64,000 nucleotides of DNA from Fibrobacterota bacterium. GTDB lineage: Bacteria; Fibrobacterota; Chitinivibrionia; Chitinivibrionales; Chitinispirillaceae. Positions within the stretch are counted from its first letter, which is position 1. The number at the start of each line of letters is the position of its first letter. Under the pieces are notes generated by a model that was given only the letters and a program-made list of their open reading frames with translations, made no database searches and was not told the origin of the DNA. The translations under genes and the position numbers were made by a program. This document shows, in pieces, positions 10,301 through 17,690 of this stretch. Location: positions 9,762 through 73,761 of the forward strand of contig JAEYNR010000057.1 of the NCBI GenBank assembly GCA_023412475.1. Reading direction: 5' to 3'.

Positions 10301-11678
10301 GATAGAAACAAGAATATTTCCATTACAGTGGACTCCTTTTTCTGTTTCAGCAGAACTTAGTTCCACTAGTCCCGAATCTTTAATCACACACCTTGCAGAA
10401 ACCGACAGCAGCGGTTACGATGGCAGATATGCCAGGGTGTTTCACTGGTTGCCTACGACAGAAAACAACGCTGCAAAGGATCGCTGGGTTGAATACAATG
10501 ATAATGTTAAAACATTGTTCAACCTGTCTCCAGGTAAAACATTCTGGATAAAAACTCTCAATGATAAATCGATTAACCTGGGATCGGCTTTAACCATGTC
10601 TCTCAAAGATACTGTGAAGATAGTTCTTCCCAACAAAGAATTTACCGACTTAACACTGCCCTATAATTTCCCTGTCCGCATTAAAGATATCATAGAGGCA
10701 TCGGGGATGGATTCCATAGCAATCTATAAATGGAATAATGATTCAGGTGTGTTTATTACAAAGGGTTTGTATATTCCAGGTAAAGCAAACCGTCAAAATA
10801 TAAACGATTCACTTGATTGGAAGTATTATAATGCTTACTACTCTGTTTATAATATGTACAAAAAAGATATCACACTTAAAATCCCTCCAGTCCCTGTTTC
10901 GATGTCACCGAATCAGCCTCTCAAAAAGCAGTCTCAGAAAAACGTATGGGGTTTCACTGTAAACTGCAGGACCGACTCTTCCAGTGTGTCAGAAGTATAC
11001 TGCGGTTATGCTGATAAAAGCAGACCGGTCTATTATCCGCCATCTCCGGGATTTGTTGAATCCAGGGTTAAAATTTTTGACAGAAATTCCAACCGCTTTT
11101 TTGGTGATTACATTTCCGGAGACCTTTCCAGTGGCGGTTTTGCTCAGGAGTTAGCTTTTGAAAATAATCAGTCCCACCCGGTCCAGTTCTCATTTTCTAT
11201 GGATGGTGAAGGTGATATTCCTTCTGGTATTGGTTCTTCTATACTTAACACTGACACTGGAGAGTGGGAGAAGAGCGGAAAGGTAATTGTTGGTGCCAAT
11301 AATGTTGAATACAGGTGGTTTGTGGTTGCTGGAAAAGATTTCATGGATCGTTTTAAAAATAAAGCACTATCCTGGAGATATGGATTGCGAAGTGTGTGTG
11401 CCAACCCTGTGCGCAATGCAGCAATTTTCAAATTCACCATTCCTACCGGGGCAAAAGAGAGGGTAAGGTTTACAATTTTTGATGCCATGGGAAGAAGTAT
11501 CTGGGAGAAGACCATTTCTCATCCTTTGAGCAGCGGAGAACATACCCTTATCTGGAACGGTAATAACTCCACAAGGGGCAAGGTAAGTAACGGTATGTAT
11601 TTTGTTAAATTCTCCGTTCTGGATTCAAAAGGGAAAATATCAAAATCATTTAATTCCCGCTTAGTATACGTTCGTTAA
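4353..11678 (+). CDS. Giant multidomain surface protein (beta-helix, cadherin, Ig-like, PKD, FlgD-like C-terminus)
   Basis: 2441-residue secreted protein. Signal peptide at 1-28 (LLFLTSFSVFLSLSSVHA). Residues about 30-320 are rich in N-x-S/T ladders like a right-handed beta-helix. Four cadherin-like repeats follow (about 324-706, each with SxxxAENxPxGTxIG, STDPDS and a YSI-x-RSTD end). Then come about six Ig-like domains (706-1226, with YKW...SGxYYCxVSN), a PKD domain (1226-1306, FGDGTTSTEDSPEH) and fibronectin-III-like stretches (about 1534-1746). The last 100 residues (NPVRNAAIFKF...GMYFVKF) resemble the FlgD-Ig/type-A sorting domain of exported proteins in FCB bacteria. Likely role: adhesion or substrate contact. 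ATG 4353 is preferred because the signal peptide starts there; an in-frame TTG at 4335 is possible. A C10 run lies at 9793-9802. Confidence 0.8.
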   Translation: MRSILLNKKLLFLTSFSVFLSLSSVHARIIKLDREGDGTIVKNNITDAVEAANQPNDTIFITGSDIDTFSGDFPANFQNGNITFLGEKTNPDSFPVLNVRGNSWKNFWNNAGNCNTRFERVVLQNCFPIDDQNNSHNCIIENTVIRGYTDNTVFTIRGNRSNSVTIKNSIFTNNKRAIFPKLSNHNSINPYGSVINCTFFNNDTVNADNPSQNKTLLSVSNCIFHSTNKSIALTDILKKAYSNCLLPATENPTLWGTGCISEDPKFIKTTPSIASDFRFFKESPAREKGSPDNAPVKDISGKNRDPLLPDVGAWEWIDTNVAPVGIEFSSDSIDENNSSGAFIGIFSTIDSNLTDTHTYSFISGDISYFNINKDSLFAKQVFNYESKSTYSITVRTTDPGGLSFDTTVSIRIIDVNETLTGLSLSNSSIAENIPSGTFIGKLTSTDPDSNDIHTYSLRSGDTALFSIRSDSLLSDRSFNYEESSLYTISIRSTDKGGLYLDQSFNILISDVKEPPESVLLSSTTVSENVPQNTLIGSFITIDRDSGSSFTYTFVSGTNDNDEFNISGDSLLTKSMLDYEVKNKYAVVVRSNDGDHSITDTFEVLITNENDMPTAISLTKTTAEDSTAVNTVIGTLSAIDQDSNEVFTYGLPVYGDNSYFRIDGDTLKADSVLSFLKKPVYSIRIKVKDKEGDSLSADFNITILSKPLISKEPLNAIAGEGKVATFSIEATGSQPLSYKWYSTTAPAVVIDTSPTLTFNTISMTQNKSSYYCVVSNELDETSSRKCTLTVYQKPIIATDLLNTVTVKTDSSCTLSVITSGDSLSYLWIKNGSDTLVANTSSLIVSSAKAPDSGNYRCIVYNIADTVASKVTFLKVLIPPTFDTVPASVVVFDRDTARIRVSVSGTPPFSYKWIKNGIDSVGSSTELVIPDVTLSDSGSYYYCKVTNVIKTDSSSKIFLNVRPAPPVIDSQPASVSIIENQSAVFKIKAHGTDPLQYRWYYQYDTLTVLSDSTTLILDSVQVDRHNYKIICQVSNVAGTTTSDTVILQVYPERPLIYINPLSQSTNVAKRVKFTVAATGTPPLNFRWCKPGIKDSLGTLDSLILDPVQKNHAGEYYCIVSNSAGADTSDTVTLVVDDELKAPEIISHPGSQEIYIGDTAYFRVEAAGFPPPGYQWFLNDKPLPEATTNTLALKGLSFDNNLDSIKCMVFNSEDTTYSNSAVLTITPAPVANFTETPTTGKVNISVQFTNASSGIYSSSIWDFGDGTTSTEDSPEHIYDKTGLYDVSLIVTGRAGNDTMVKTGLIYVYAEGENPVRISAKYLRGTEIELTISNLDKIEPQIFPPVYDSLGIWISRYSLPEDKNTSERLIKYSRVVFKDKSSFTDTLSLPEAKTNWYLMSGLYLTNGKLSAFNAGNGTEVLLMDKEAPSNPLSISGRHLGEDSVLITFITSSPLDTEKVDSVLFCFAFDSIGLDYRGQFSRSFAAEELTKKLIVEKKVFDGIFSIGSHQMWCGVVLKGKNDSLSLPVTSRFLIENANTSNPIILSAQSISSSAIRLSWDDLNPDSVSKIRIWYSIDQIPLGTLRGSDYSLIELNPTQNSCIVEYLNYSTSYWVAAQVANKQGTWSNITEKSRVNTKTLDPSDAPAIANTITLHSPRFDSVSASIKLSWCVDTIGIGDSLELGISFSHSGFESVISQIKQILPVKDLCDSVQLQLQKISFNTEYFISMWLRKKGGQWASPVQMSQNYILTPHFTREPLIIFNPAVIFDTVFAFNENLILSKDSHFGIKEVFKPVAVFYQGNGHKGMVTVGNGFYFDQNTPPPPPLSFWIGLRYTVPSGFSARKIKLYRESANGVLIEHDAINDTLRKIISVNTNNTDLPFILLIDTVAPVVDFNGDIDKKAYTGISTTDTVTITDNILNTKYQFCYSTGKDPLLIRIDTVLSANSQQLILTIPKGFNSVESGIRAELRVSDGINSTISNLSKQVHIDKIETRIFPLQWTPFSVSAELSSTSPESLITHLAETDSSGYDGRYARVFHWLPTTENNAAKDRWVEYNDNVKTLFNLSPGKTFWIKTLNDKSINLGSALTMSLKDTVKIVLPNKEFTDLTLPYNFPVRIKDIIEASGMDSIAIYKWNNDSGVFITKGLYIPGKANRQNINDSLDWKYYNAYYSVYNMYKKDITLKIPPVPVSMSPNQPLKKQSQKNVWGFTVNCRTDSSSVSEVYCGYADKSRPVYYPPSPGFVESRVKIFDRNSNRFFGDYISGDLSSGGFAQELAFENNQSHPVQFSFSMDGEGDIPSGIGSSILNTDTGEWEKSGKVIVGANNVEYRWFVVAGKDFMDRFKNKALSWRYGLRSVCANPVRNAAIFKFTIPTGAKERVRFTIFDAMGRSIWEKTISHPLSSGEHTLIWNGNNSTRGKVSNGMYFVKFSVLDSKGKISKSFNSRLVYVR
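9793..9802 (+). repeat. Poly-C(10) homopolymer inside the giant surface gene
   Basis: Ten consecutive C residues, encoding part of a five-proline stretch at about residues 1814-1818. Every proline here uses CCC, CCT or CCA, giving a near-pure C tract. Loss or gain of one C would truncate the protein before its C-terminal sorting domain. It is the longest C/G run I noticed in the window. Confidence 0.9.
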
Positions 11679-11870
11679 CTGTATAGAAAAGGTAGCTACT
11701 CAGGTATCTGATGATAAAAAACATGACAATATCTACTCAGAAAATATAAGAACTAATATCTAATCAGATACCTTCCTTAGTACCTAAGTAAGGTAGAAAT
11801 GCAGAAAAAAACTCTGATTCTATCTGATTTCTTACCAGTTTTGTATCAATATTTAAGCAATTATTAATAT

Positions 11871-12962
11871 GTGATAGATACCAGGATCAGTCGACTCATG
11901 AATTATAAAAAAAACTCTTATAGAGAAATTACTGGTGCAATTCATCTGCATACCACCTATTCTGATGGTGGCATAACAGCAAAAGAGCTGATTTGCGCAG
12001 CCAAGTCAGTTGGGCTCAATTTTATTATCATTACAGATCATATGACTCTGAGAGGACTTGATGAAGGTTATGAAGGATTAAGTGACAAACTTAGTGTTTT
12101 AGTAGGTTATGAACATCACGACCAGCATAAAAAAAATCATTATCTTGCACTTGGAGTGGATAAGGTTTTTAACCCTTCATTTAAGCCACAAAGCTATATA
12201 GATGAGGTAAAGAAAACCGGTGGAATAGGCTTTCTGGCTCATCCCGCTGAAAAGAGAAACTATTTTGGCAGTCTGCCTCCCTATCCCTGGACTGACTGGG
12301 AGGTTGTTGGATATGACGGAATAGAAATATGGAATCAGATGTCAGACTGGGTTGAAAACTTAAAATCATGGATGAGTTTTATTAAATTGTTTTATCCAAG
12401 AAGGTTTCTTGGTGCACCGCCTGCGGAACTACTGGCTAAATGGGATACTCTTAACAAAACCAGTTTTATCAGCGGAATAGGTGGTGTGGATGCACATACC
12501 AGAAGATTAGGAATTGGGTACTGCTGTTTCAGAGTGTTTCCAATAAAAGTCGAACTCAAAGGTATACGTACTCATCTTTACATTAATCAAAGGAATGATT
12601 TCTCCAATTTTGCCTCCACCAAAAAAGCTATTTTAAAAGGACTGCAAAATGGCCATGGCTTCATCAGCAATTTTCGCAGAGGTGATGCAAGAGGGTCAAG
12701 ATTCTTTCTCCAACATAAAAACGGGCACCTAACCCCCCCTGGTGTTCAAAACCCACCCCCTCTTCCAGCTCGTTTAATGGTTGAAATTCCAGAAGAAGGA
12801 AGAATCATTCTTATCGCAGATGGAAAAACTATTAATCAAACTGGTGGGAAAACAGCCGTTTTTGACATTGATAAAAAAGGCGTCTACCGTATTGAGGTTT
12901 ATAAAGAATCCAAAGCTTGGATCTACTCGAATCCATTCCCGGTCGGTGATTATCCTTTTTAA
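11871..12962 (+). CDS. PHP-domain metal-dependent phosphoesterase
   Basis: 363-residue protein of the PHP family. Metal-binding motifs are visible: HLHTTYSDG, then ITDHM, then EHH and later LAHPAEK and GVDAHTRR, the usual set of His/Asp ligands. PHP proteins hydrolyse phosphoesters in small molecules or nucleic acids. The last 85 residues (after PARLMVEIP) look like a small beta-sandwich added to the PHP core. Start is uncertain: GTG 11871 or ATG 11898; neither has a good Shine-Dalgarno. It precedes the prenyltransferase operon by 250 bases on the same strand, so a link to that pathway is possible but unproved. Confidence 0.8.
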   Translation: MIDTRISRLMNYKKNSYREITGAIHLHTTYSDGGITAKELICAAKSVGLNFIIITDHMTLRGLDEGYEGLSDKLSVLVGYEHHDQHKKNHYLALGVDKVFNPSFKPQSYIDEVKKTGGIGFLAHPAEKRNYFGSLPPYPWTDWEVVGYDGIEIWNQMSDWVENLKSWMSFIKLFYPRRFLGAPPAELLAKWDTLNKTSFISGIGGVDAHTRRLGIGYCCFRVFPIKVELKGIRTHLYINQRNDFSNFASTKKAILKGLQNGHGFISNFRRGDARGSRFFLQHKNGHLTPPGVQNPPPLPARLMVEIPEEGRIILIADGKTINQTGGKTAVFDIDKKGVYRIEVYKESKAWIYSNPFPVGDYPF

Positions 12963-13211
12963 GCCTTCTGGAACGTTTAGTCTGAAAAATTCCAAAAAAC
13001 ATATGTAATTACTTTTCCAAGTGAAAATTCCGATCTGGCATGAGGCATAGTTTATATTATCTGATCTTTTAACAGCAATATTTCTTAATAACCCTAGTGG
13101 TTTCAGCCCGGGCACTCTGAAATCAGATATCCTGGCAAAAAGGTTTTTTGCTGTTTTTCCTTCAGAGAAGTAATTTTTATATTTCTTTTTATATATTATA
13201 CGGAAATTTTA

Positions 13212-14195
13212 GTGCCTAAGATACTACAGAAACTATTAGATCGCCTTTTTTTATTAAGAATCCCACTACTTGCTCCGGCATGGACCATTCTAATTCTTGG
13301 CTGGATTTCAGGTAATCAGCATGTACATATCGGAGGGAGTTTTGTTGGTAATAATGCGGAGAATTCGGCCATAAATCTTTGGACGATTCTCACAGGATTC
13401 TCTCTTATAGTTGCATCTATTTATGTGGTTAATCAGATTGTAGATATTGAAAGTGACAGAATTAACCACAAACTATTTCTGCTTCCCAATGGGATCATCT
13501 CTGTTCGCACAGCTTGGGTATGTGCTTTTTTGTGTGCAATCGTGGGCATTGGTATAAGTTTTTTCTATGATGTGGTCATCCTGCTTCTTTTTATCTCAGG
13601 GCTATTGCTGGGTTATCTTTACAACTTGCCACCTTTTCAGTTAAAGAATCGTGCCTGGGGTGGAGTTCTTTCCAATTCACTGGGACACGGAATGGTAACA
13701 TTTCTGGTAGGGTGGTATGCCTCAAAAATTGGCACTTCTATAGAGCCCCAAATTTTTATGAAAGGCCTTCTTTCCTCGATTTCTCCAGCACTAGCCAATG
13801 GAGCAGTATTTCTGGCTACCACCATTCCAGATGCTGATGGGGATCAGTTGACCGGAAAAAAAACCTTTTGCGTAAAATATGGTGAAAAGACCACTGCGAT
13901 AACCGCAGCACTTTTTTGTTTTGGAGCATTAGGTTTTTCCTTCTTTATAGAGAACAATTTCTGGGTAATGGCGGTACCAACTATTATCAGTATGATTTTT
14001 TTTACCTCATTTGCCTTTTTAACCAAGAGGGATCTGGCGTTTAAGACTTTTAAGTGGCCGGTTTTTCTCTTATCGTTATCAGTTGCCCTTTTTGTTCCTG
14101 AATATGGAATTCTAATAATAACCACCTTCATTGGAAGCAGAGTTTATTATCAGAAACGATTTGGAATAGAGTACCCGACTTTCAAATCAAAATGA
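13212..14195 (+). CDS. UbiA-family prenyltransferase, first of a tandem pair
   Basis: 327-residue polytopic membrane protein of the UbiA superfamily, which joins a polyprenyl diphosphate to an acceptor (aromatic ring, haem, chlorin or glyceryl lipid). The two Mg/diphosphate motifs are intact: NQIVDIESD (Asn74, Asp78, Asp82) and PDADGD (Asp207, Asp209, Asp211). About eight hydrophobic helices. GTG start at 13212 is followed at once by family-like sequence. Its stop overlaps the start of the second UbiA gene (ATGA). The acceptor cannot be read from sequence; the downstream ferredoxin and GGR-like reductase suggest a lipid whose prenyl chain is later saturated. DGGGP-synthase-like, menaquinone-like or chlorophyll-synthase-like roles are alternatives. 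Confidence 0.85.
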   Translation: MPKILQKLLDRLFLLRIPLLAPAWTILILGWISGNQHVHIGGSFVGNNAENSAINLWTILTGFSLIVASIYVVNQIVDIESDRINHKLFLLPNGIISVRTAWVCAFLCAIVGIGISFFYDVVILLLFISGLLLGYLYNLPPFQLKNRAWGGVLSNSLGHGMVTFLVGWYASKIGTSIEPQIFMKGLLSSISPALANGAVFLATTIPDADGDQLTGKKTFCVKYGEKTTAITAALFCFGALGFSFFIENNFWVMAVPTIISMIFFTSFAFLTKRDLAFKTFKWPVFLLSLSVALFVPEYGILIITTFIGSRVYYQKRFGIEYPTFKSK

Positions 14196-15160
14196 AAAAA
14201 ATTATTCTACATTCGCTTGATCTTCTGTTCCTAATGCGCCCAATCCTGCTGGTTCCGGTGTGGGGGTTTTCCTTGTTTGGATATTACAGGGCTAAGACTG
14301 ACTCAATAAGGGAAATTTTTAGCCTATGGAATAATTCCTCTATACTTACATGCTCTCTTCTACTTTTTTTCTCTCTATCTGTGGGAGCAGTGTATATCTT
14401 CAACCAGATAGCCGATATTGAGGTGGACAAGAAAAATGGGGGTCTCCCTCTTCTTGCCAGCGGCGTAGTAAAAAGAAATGATGCTTTGATTTTTGCACTT
14501 ATCTTATCCGGCATCTCCATAGTAATCCCACTTTTTACAGAATACAAAGCAATCTCTTTTCTAAGTACCTTTGCATTAATAATCGGCTTGTTATACAGCT
14601 TCAAGCCCTTTTATTTCTCAGGAAGACCGTTTTGCGATTTTCTGTCCAATGCACTTGGTTATGGGGTTATAGCATTTGGAGCCGGATGGATCTGTGGGGG
14701 CAAAACTCTTATAGAGATAAGTTTTTTAAACTCAACACTCCCCTATTTTTTTCTTATGTGTGCAGGTTCCATCAGCTCTACTTTACCGGATCGGGACGGG
14801 GATTACTCTGAGCAGAAAAATACGACTGCAGTAACACTCGGGGCACAAAAGGCACATCTTATTGCCACATTTTTACTTTTTATGGCAGCAGTCTCAGCAC
14901 TAATTCAAAGTGATTTTCTGGCCCTTATCTGCTCTGTGGCTCCTTTCCCCTTTTATCTGGGCTATATCTTTAAACCTACTGAATTTTTCATGGAATCTAC
15001 TTATAAAATTGGTGGTGCAATGACCGTGCTCTGTTCCGGTCTTATCATACCTTTATTATTTCCATCCGGAATTATTGTATTTTTGGTGACTTGGCTGTAT
15101 TTTCGATTACGACATGGTGTATCGTATCCTTCATTAATAACGGTACGTGAAAATGTATAG
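14192..15160 (+). CDS. UbiA-family prenyltransferase, second of a tandem pair
   Basis: 322-residue polytopic membrane protein, paralogous to the preceding gene (same LLFLMRPILL-type N-terminus and motif spacing). Both diphosphate-binding motifs are intact: FNQIADIEVD (Asn71, Asp75, Asp79) and LPDRDGD. ATG overlaps the previous stop by four bases, so the two are translationally coupled. Two active-looking UbiA proteins side by side suggest either two successive prenyl transfers onto one acceptor or a heteromeric enzyme; this is inference. Its end overlaps the next gene. Confidence 0.85.
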   Translation: MKKIILHSLDLLFLMRPILLVPVWGFSLFGYYRAKTDSIREIFSLWNNSSILTCSLLLFFSLSVGAVYIFNQIADIEVDKKNGGLPLLASGVVKRNDALIFALILSGISIVIPLFTEYKAISFLSTFALIIGLLYSFKPFYFSGRPFCDFLSNALGYGVIAFGAGWICGGKTLIEISFLNSTLPYFFLMCAGSISSTLPDRDGDYSEQKNTTAVTLGAQKAHLIATFLLFMAAVSALIQSDFLALICSVAPFPFYLGYIFKPTEFFMESTYKIGGAMTVLCSGLIIPLLFPSGIIVFLVTWLYFRLRHGVSYPSLITVRENV

Positions 15161-16157
15161 AAAACTCTGGTTGTTAGTTTTTATAAAAATCAGTTTGTGT
15201 ATGGCATCTTCTTTTCCTCAATACCTGACGGAACCTTCCTCGCGTGCTGTTAATGATATTATTAACTGTAACTTCGAGCATGCATTAATTATCTGTGATT
15301 CCTTAAAAAAGGAATTCCCAACTGATCCTCTCCCCTCTATTCTCAAACTTACTGCAATGGGCATGCGTGATGTCGATTGCGAGACAACAATCGATTCTGC
15401 CGGGTTTATAAATGAATTTATAGCAGCTCAGCAGCTAATCCGCAGCTATGAGCAAAAAAATGGATCCTCCTCATATATCCTCATGCTGGATGGCTTCTCC
15501 AAAGCTATGCATGCTGCATTCTTTTTGAGACAAAAGGCCTATTTTAATGTCCTGCACAATGGGGTTGACGCTATAAAGCTATTAAAAAAAGCAAAAGAGT
15601 TAGATTCTACCAATGCAGATGCTGACTTTTTCCTGGGTCTATATGATTATGGAAAATCTGAATTGAAAAAAAAACTATGGATGGTTCTGTTCTGGTATCC
15701 TGGAAACAAAAAGGAAGGAATTGAAAAGCTTCAGCATTGCAGTAAAAATGCCTCCCTAACCAATATCGCTGCAAAACTTTGTCTCTCCGATATTTATGTT
15801 CAGGAAAAAAAGCCCGAACTTTCCCAGACCATCATCTCTGAGCTGGAAAAACAATATAAAAAAAGCCGCTTCGTGCTTTGGGCTAAAGTTAAATATATGG
15901 AATCTGAGAAAAATTATGATTCCGCAGCAGCGGTTTATGAGAAGCTTTCAATGTATTATGTACAAATTCCTGAAGGGAAACAGAACTTTTTTGTTACCAG
16001 AAACCGTATGGCCCACATGCTGAAGCTTTCCGGAAAAAAACAGCACGCAGCAGAAATATGCGAATCACTATTAAACGATCAGCAGTTAGGGCAGTATCGG
16101 GATATTAAAAGAGATACACGAAAACTCCTGGAGAATCTGGATAATGGTAAAAGTTGA
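15153..16157 (+). CDS. Exported TPR-like protein in the prenyl-lipid operon
   Basis: 334-residue protein with an N-terminal signal peptide (LWLLVFIKISLCMASS) and an all-helical body resembling tetratricopeptide repeats (LKKAKELDSTNADADFFLG; AAVYEKLSMYYVQIPEGKQN). I cannot assign a specific family. It may be a periplasmic scaffold or partner protein. It overlaps the second UbiA gene by 8 bases (GTG 15147 is an alternative start) and the ferredoxin gene by 14 bases, so it is firmly inside the operon. Confidence 0.7.
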   Translation: MYRKLWLLVFIKISLCMASSFPQYLTEPSSRAVNDIINCNFEHALIICDSLKKEFPTDPLPSILKLTAMGMRDVDCETTIDSAGFINEFIAAQQLIRSYEQKNGSSSYILMLDGFSKAMHAAFFLRQKAYFNVLHNGVDAIKLLKKAKELDSTNADADFFLGLYDYGKSELKKKLWMVLFWYPGNKKEGIEKLQHCSKNASLTNIAAKLCLSDIYVQEKKPELSQTIISELEKQYKKSRFVLWAKVKYMESEKNYDSAAAVYEKLSMYYVQIPEGKQNFFVTRNRMAHMLKLSGKKQHAAEICESLLNDQQLGQYRDIKRDTRKLLENLDNGKS

Positions 16158-16323
16158 TAAGGAAAAATGCGATCAATGCGGAACCTGTGTAAGTGTTTGC
16201 CAGGCTTCTGCTTTGATATTTATACAGGAACTGGTTATTAATCAGAAAAAATGTACTGGCTGTGGTAGATGTATTAAAGTTTGTCCATTTTCTGCTCTTA
16301 GTCTTCTTGAACAATCAAATTAA
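16144..16323 (+). CDS. Small 2[4Fe-4S] ferredoxin
   Basis: 59-residue ferredoxin, too short for many gene finders. Two complete cluster motifs: CDQCGTCVSVCQ and, 17 residues on, CTGCGRCIKVCP, the bacterial/archaeal dicluster pattern. ATG at 16144 overlaps the end of the TPR gene; the stop is 15 bases before the GGR-like reductase. In Methanosarcina a ferredoxin gene next to geranylgeranyl reductase supplies its electrons; the same arrangement here suggests this ferredoxin is the reductase's partner. Confidence 0.92.
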   Translation: MVKVDKEKCDQCGTCVSVCQASALIFIQELVINQKKCTGCGRCIKVCPFSALSLLEQSN

Positions 16324-16338
16324 ACACCGGGTAAGGTT

Positions 16339-17493
16339 ATGTCAGAATTTGATATTATAATCGCAGGTTCAGGCCCTGCCGGTTCGATGGCTGCCATAAG
16401 TGCTTCCAAGGCAGGTCGGAAGGTATGTTTATTGGAAAGAAAGGCAGAGACCGGTGTTCCGGTCCGTTGTGGAGAAGGTATCGGAAGACGCGGATTACTG
16501 GACCATATAGAGCCAAAACCTGAATGGATCCGCAACACAATAAAAAAAGCGGTAATGGTCTCTCCATCGGGCATTCGAATAGAACTACAAGGAACCGGTG
16601 AAGATTTCGTTTTGGATAGAGAAAAAATGGATTCCGACCTGGTTAAAGAGGCTGTTGATTCAGGTGTCAGTTTTTTTGCTAAAACTCCGGTTACCTCAAT
16701 TCGAAAAAATGGTGAGCTATATGAATGCACTACTCCTCAGAAAACATTCTCTTCCAGGATTCTTATTCTTGCAGATGGCGTGGAATCAAGATTAGCCCGA
16801 TTCTTAGGCTGGACTACCACTTTGGAATTGGCCGATGTGGAAACATGTGCTTTTGCCCGTGTCGTCTCACCTCTTATCGAAAAGAATGCCTGCGTTTTTT
16901 TCACTGGAACAAGGGTGGCACCTGGAGGTTATGCCTGGGTTTTCCCCAGAGCAGTAGGTGAAGCTAACGTCGGGTTAGGAATCTCGGGACATAATAGTGA
17001 ACCCGGGAAAGCGAAGCAGTATCTGGAACGCTTTATCGAATCGGAATTTCCAGGTGCAAGGCTCAGTAACCTTCATTGCGGCGGGGTTCCGGTTAGCAGA
17101 TACATTCGACCTCTGGTTAAAGATGGTGCAATCTTAGTAGGAGATGCTGCCCGACAGGTTAACTGTCTCAGTGGTGCAGGCCTGGCCTATTCTCTATATG
17201 CAGGCAAATTAGCAGGAAAAACGGCTGCAAATGCATTTATAGGAAATGCAGTTAATTATAAACATCTCAAATTATATGAGAGAAGCTGGGATAAAAAATT
17301 CGGCAAACAACAACAGCGTTCATACAGTTTGAAAAAGTTTGTAGAGAAGTACGGTGATGATTCCTTTCTTGACAGGATTGCACATTCTCTATCCAAAGAA
17401 GATCCTGCGAAGTTAAACTACCTGAAAGTCTTTACCAGAACCTTTTCGGGTCACCCCCTATTGTTGCTAAAAGCGATAAAGCTATTCAGATAA
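16339..17493 (+). CDS. Geranylgeranyl reductase family flavoprotein
   Basis: 384-residue FAD enzyme of the GGR/digeranylgeranylglycerophospholipid-reductase family, which saturates double bonds in polyprenyl chains. Dinucleotide-binding GSGPAGSMAA at the N-terminus, the family cysteine motif PVRCGEG, the substrate-site strand PGGYAWVFP and the FAD-ribityl motif GDAARQVNCLSGAGL are all present. There is no membrane segment; members are peripheral. Last gene of the UbiA-UbiA-TPR-ferredoxin operon, 15 bases after the ferredoxin. Related halogenases/epoxidases share the fold, but PGGYAWVFP and the neighbours favour GGR. Confidence 0.85.
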   Translation: MSEFDIIIAGSGPAGSMAAISASKAGRKVCLLERKAETGVPVRCGEGIGRRGLLDHIEPKPEWIRNTIKKAVMVSPSGIRIELQGTGEDFVLDREKMDSDLVKEAVDSGVSFFAKTPVTSIRKNGELYECTTPQKTFSSRILILADGVESRLARFLGWTTTLELADVETCAFARVVSPLIEKNACVFFTGTRVAPGGYAWVFPRAVGEANVGLGISGHNSEPGKAKQYLERFIESEFPGARLSNLHCGGVPVSRYIRPLVKDGAILVGDAARQVNCLSGAGLAYSLYAGKLAGKTAANAFIGNAVNYKHLKLYERSWDKKFGKQQQRSYSLKKFVEKYGDDSFLDRIAHSLSKEDPAKLNYLKVFTRTFSGHPLLLLKAIKLFR

Positions 17494-17549
17494 CCTCAGC
17501 TTTTAGTATTCCTATTTTTTTTTACTCCCTGTCAGGTCAATCTTAATGT

Positions 17550-17588
17550 ACAAGGTATTGTATATACGATTGTATAAATACACCTTGT
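17550..17588. repeat. Inverted repeat upstream of the HDOD-CheX-CheY cluster
   Basis: ACAAGGT at 17550-17556 is the inverse of ACCTTGT at 17582-17588, with an AT-rich centre containing TTGTATA twice. It lies about 100 bases before the HDOD start in the only gap between the prenyl-lipid operon and the signalling genes. It could be an operator or a weak terminator; no T-run follows. Confidence 0.35.
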
Positions 17589-17690
17589 GTTGGTATTTCT
17601 GAGCAAATTATCAACATTGTATTTGACTGGCTTACCCATCCATGGTATACTTAGTTACTATGAAACTGTAATAGGGGAATACATCAATTT

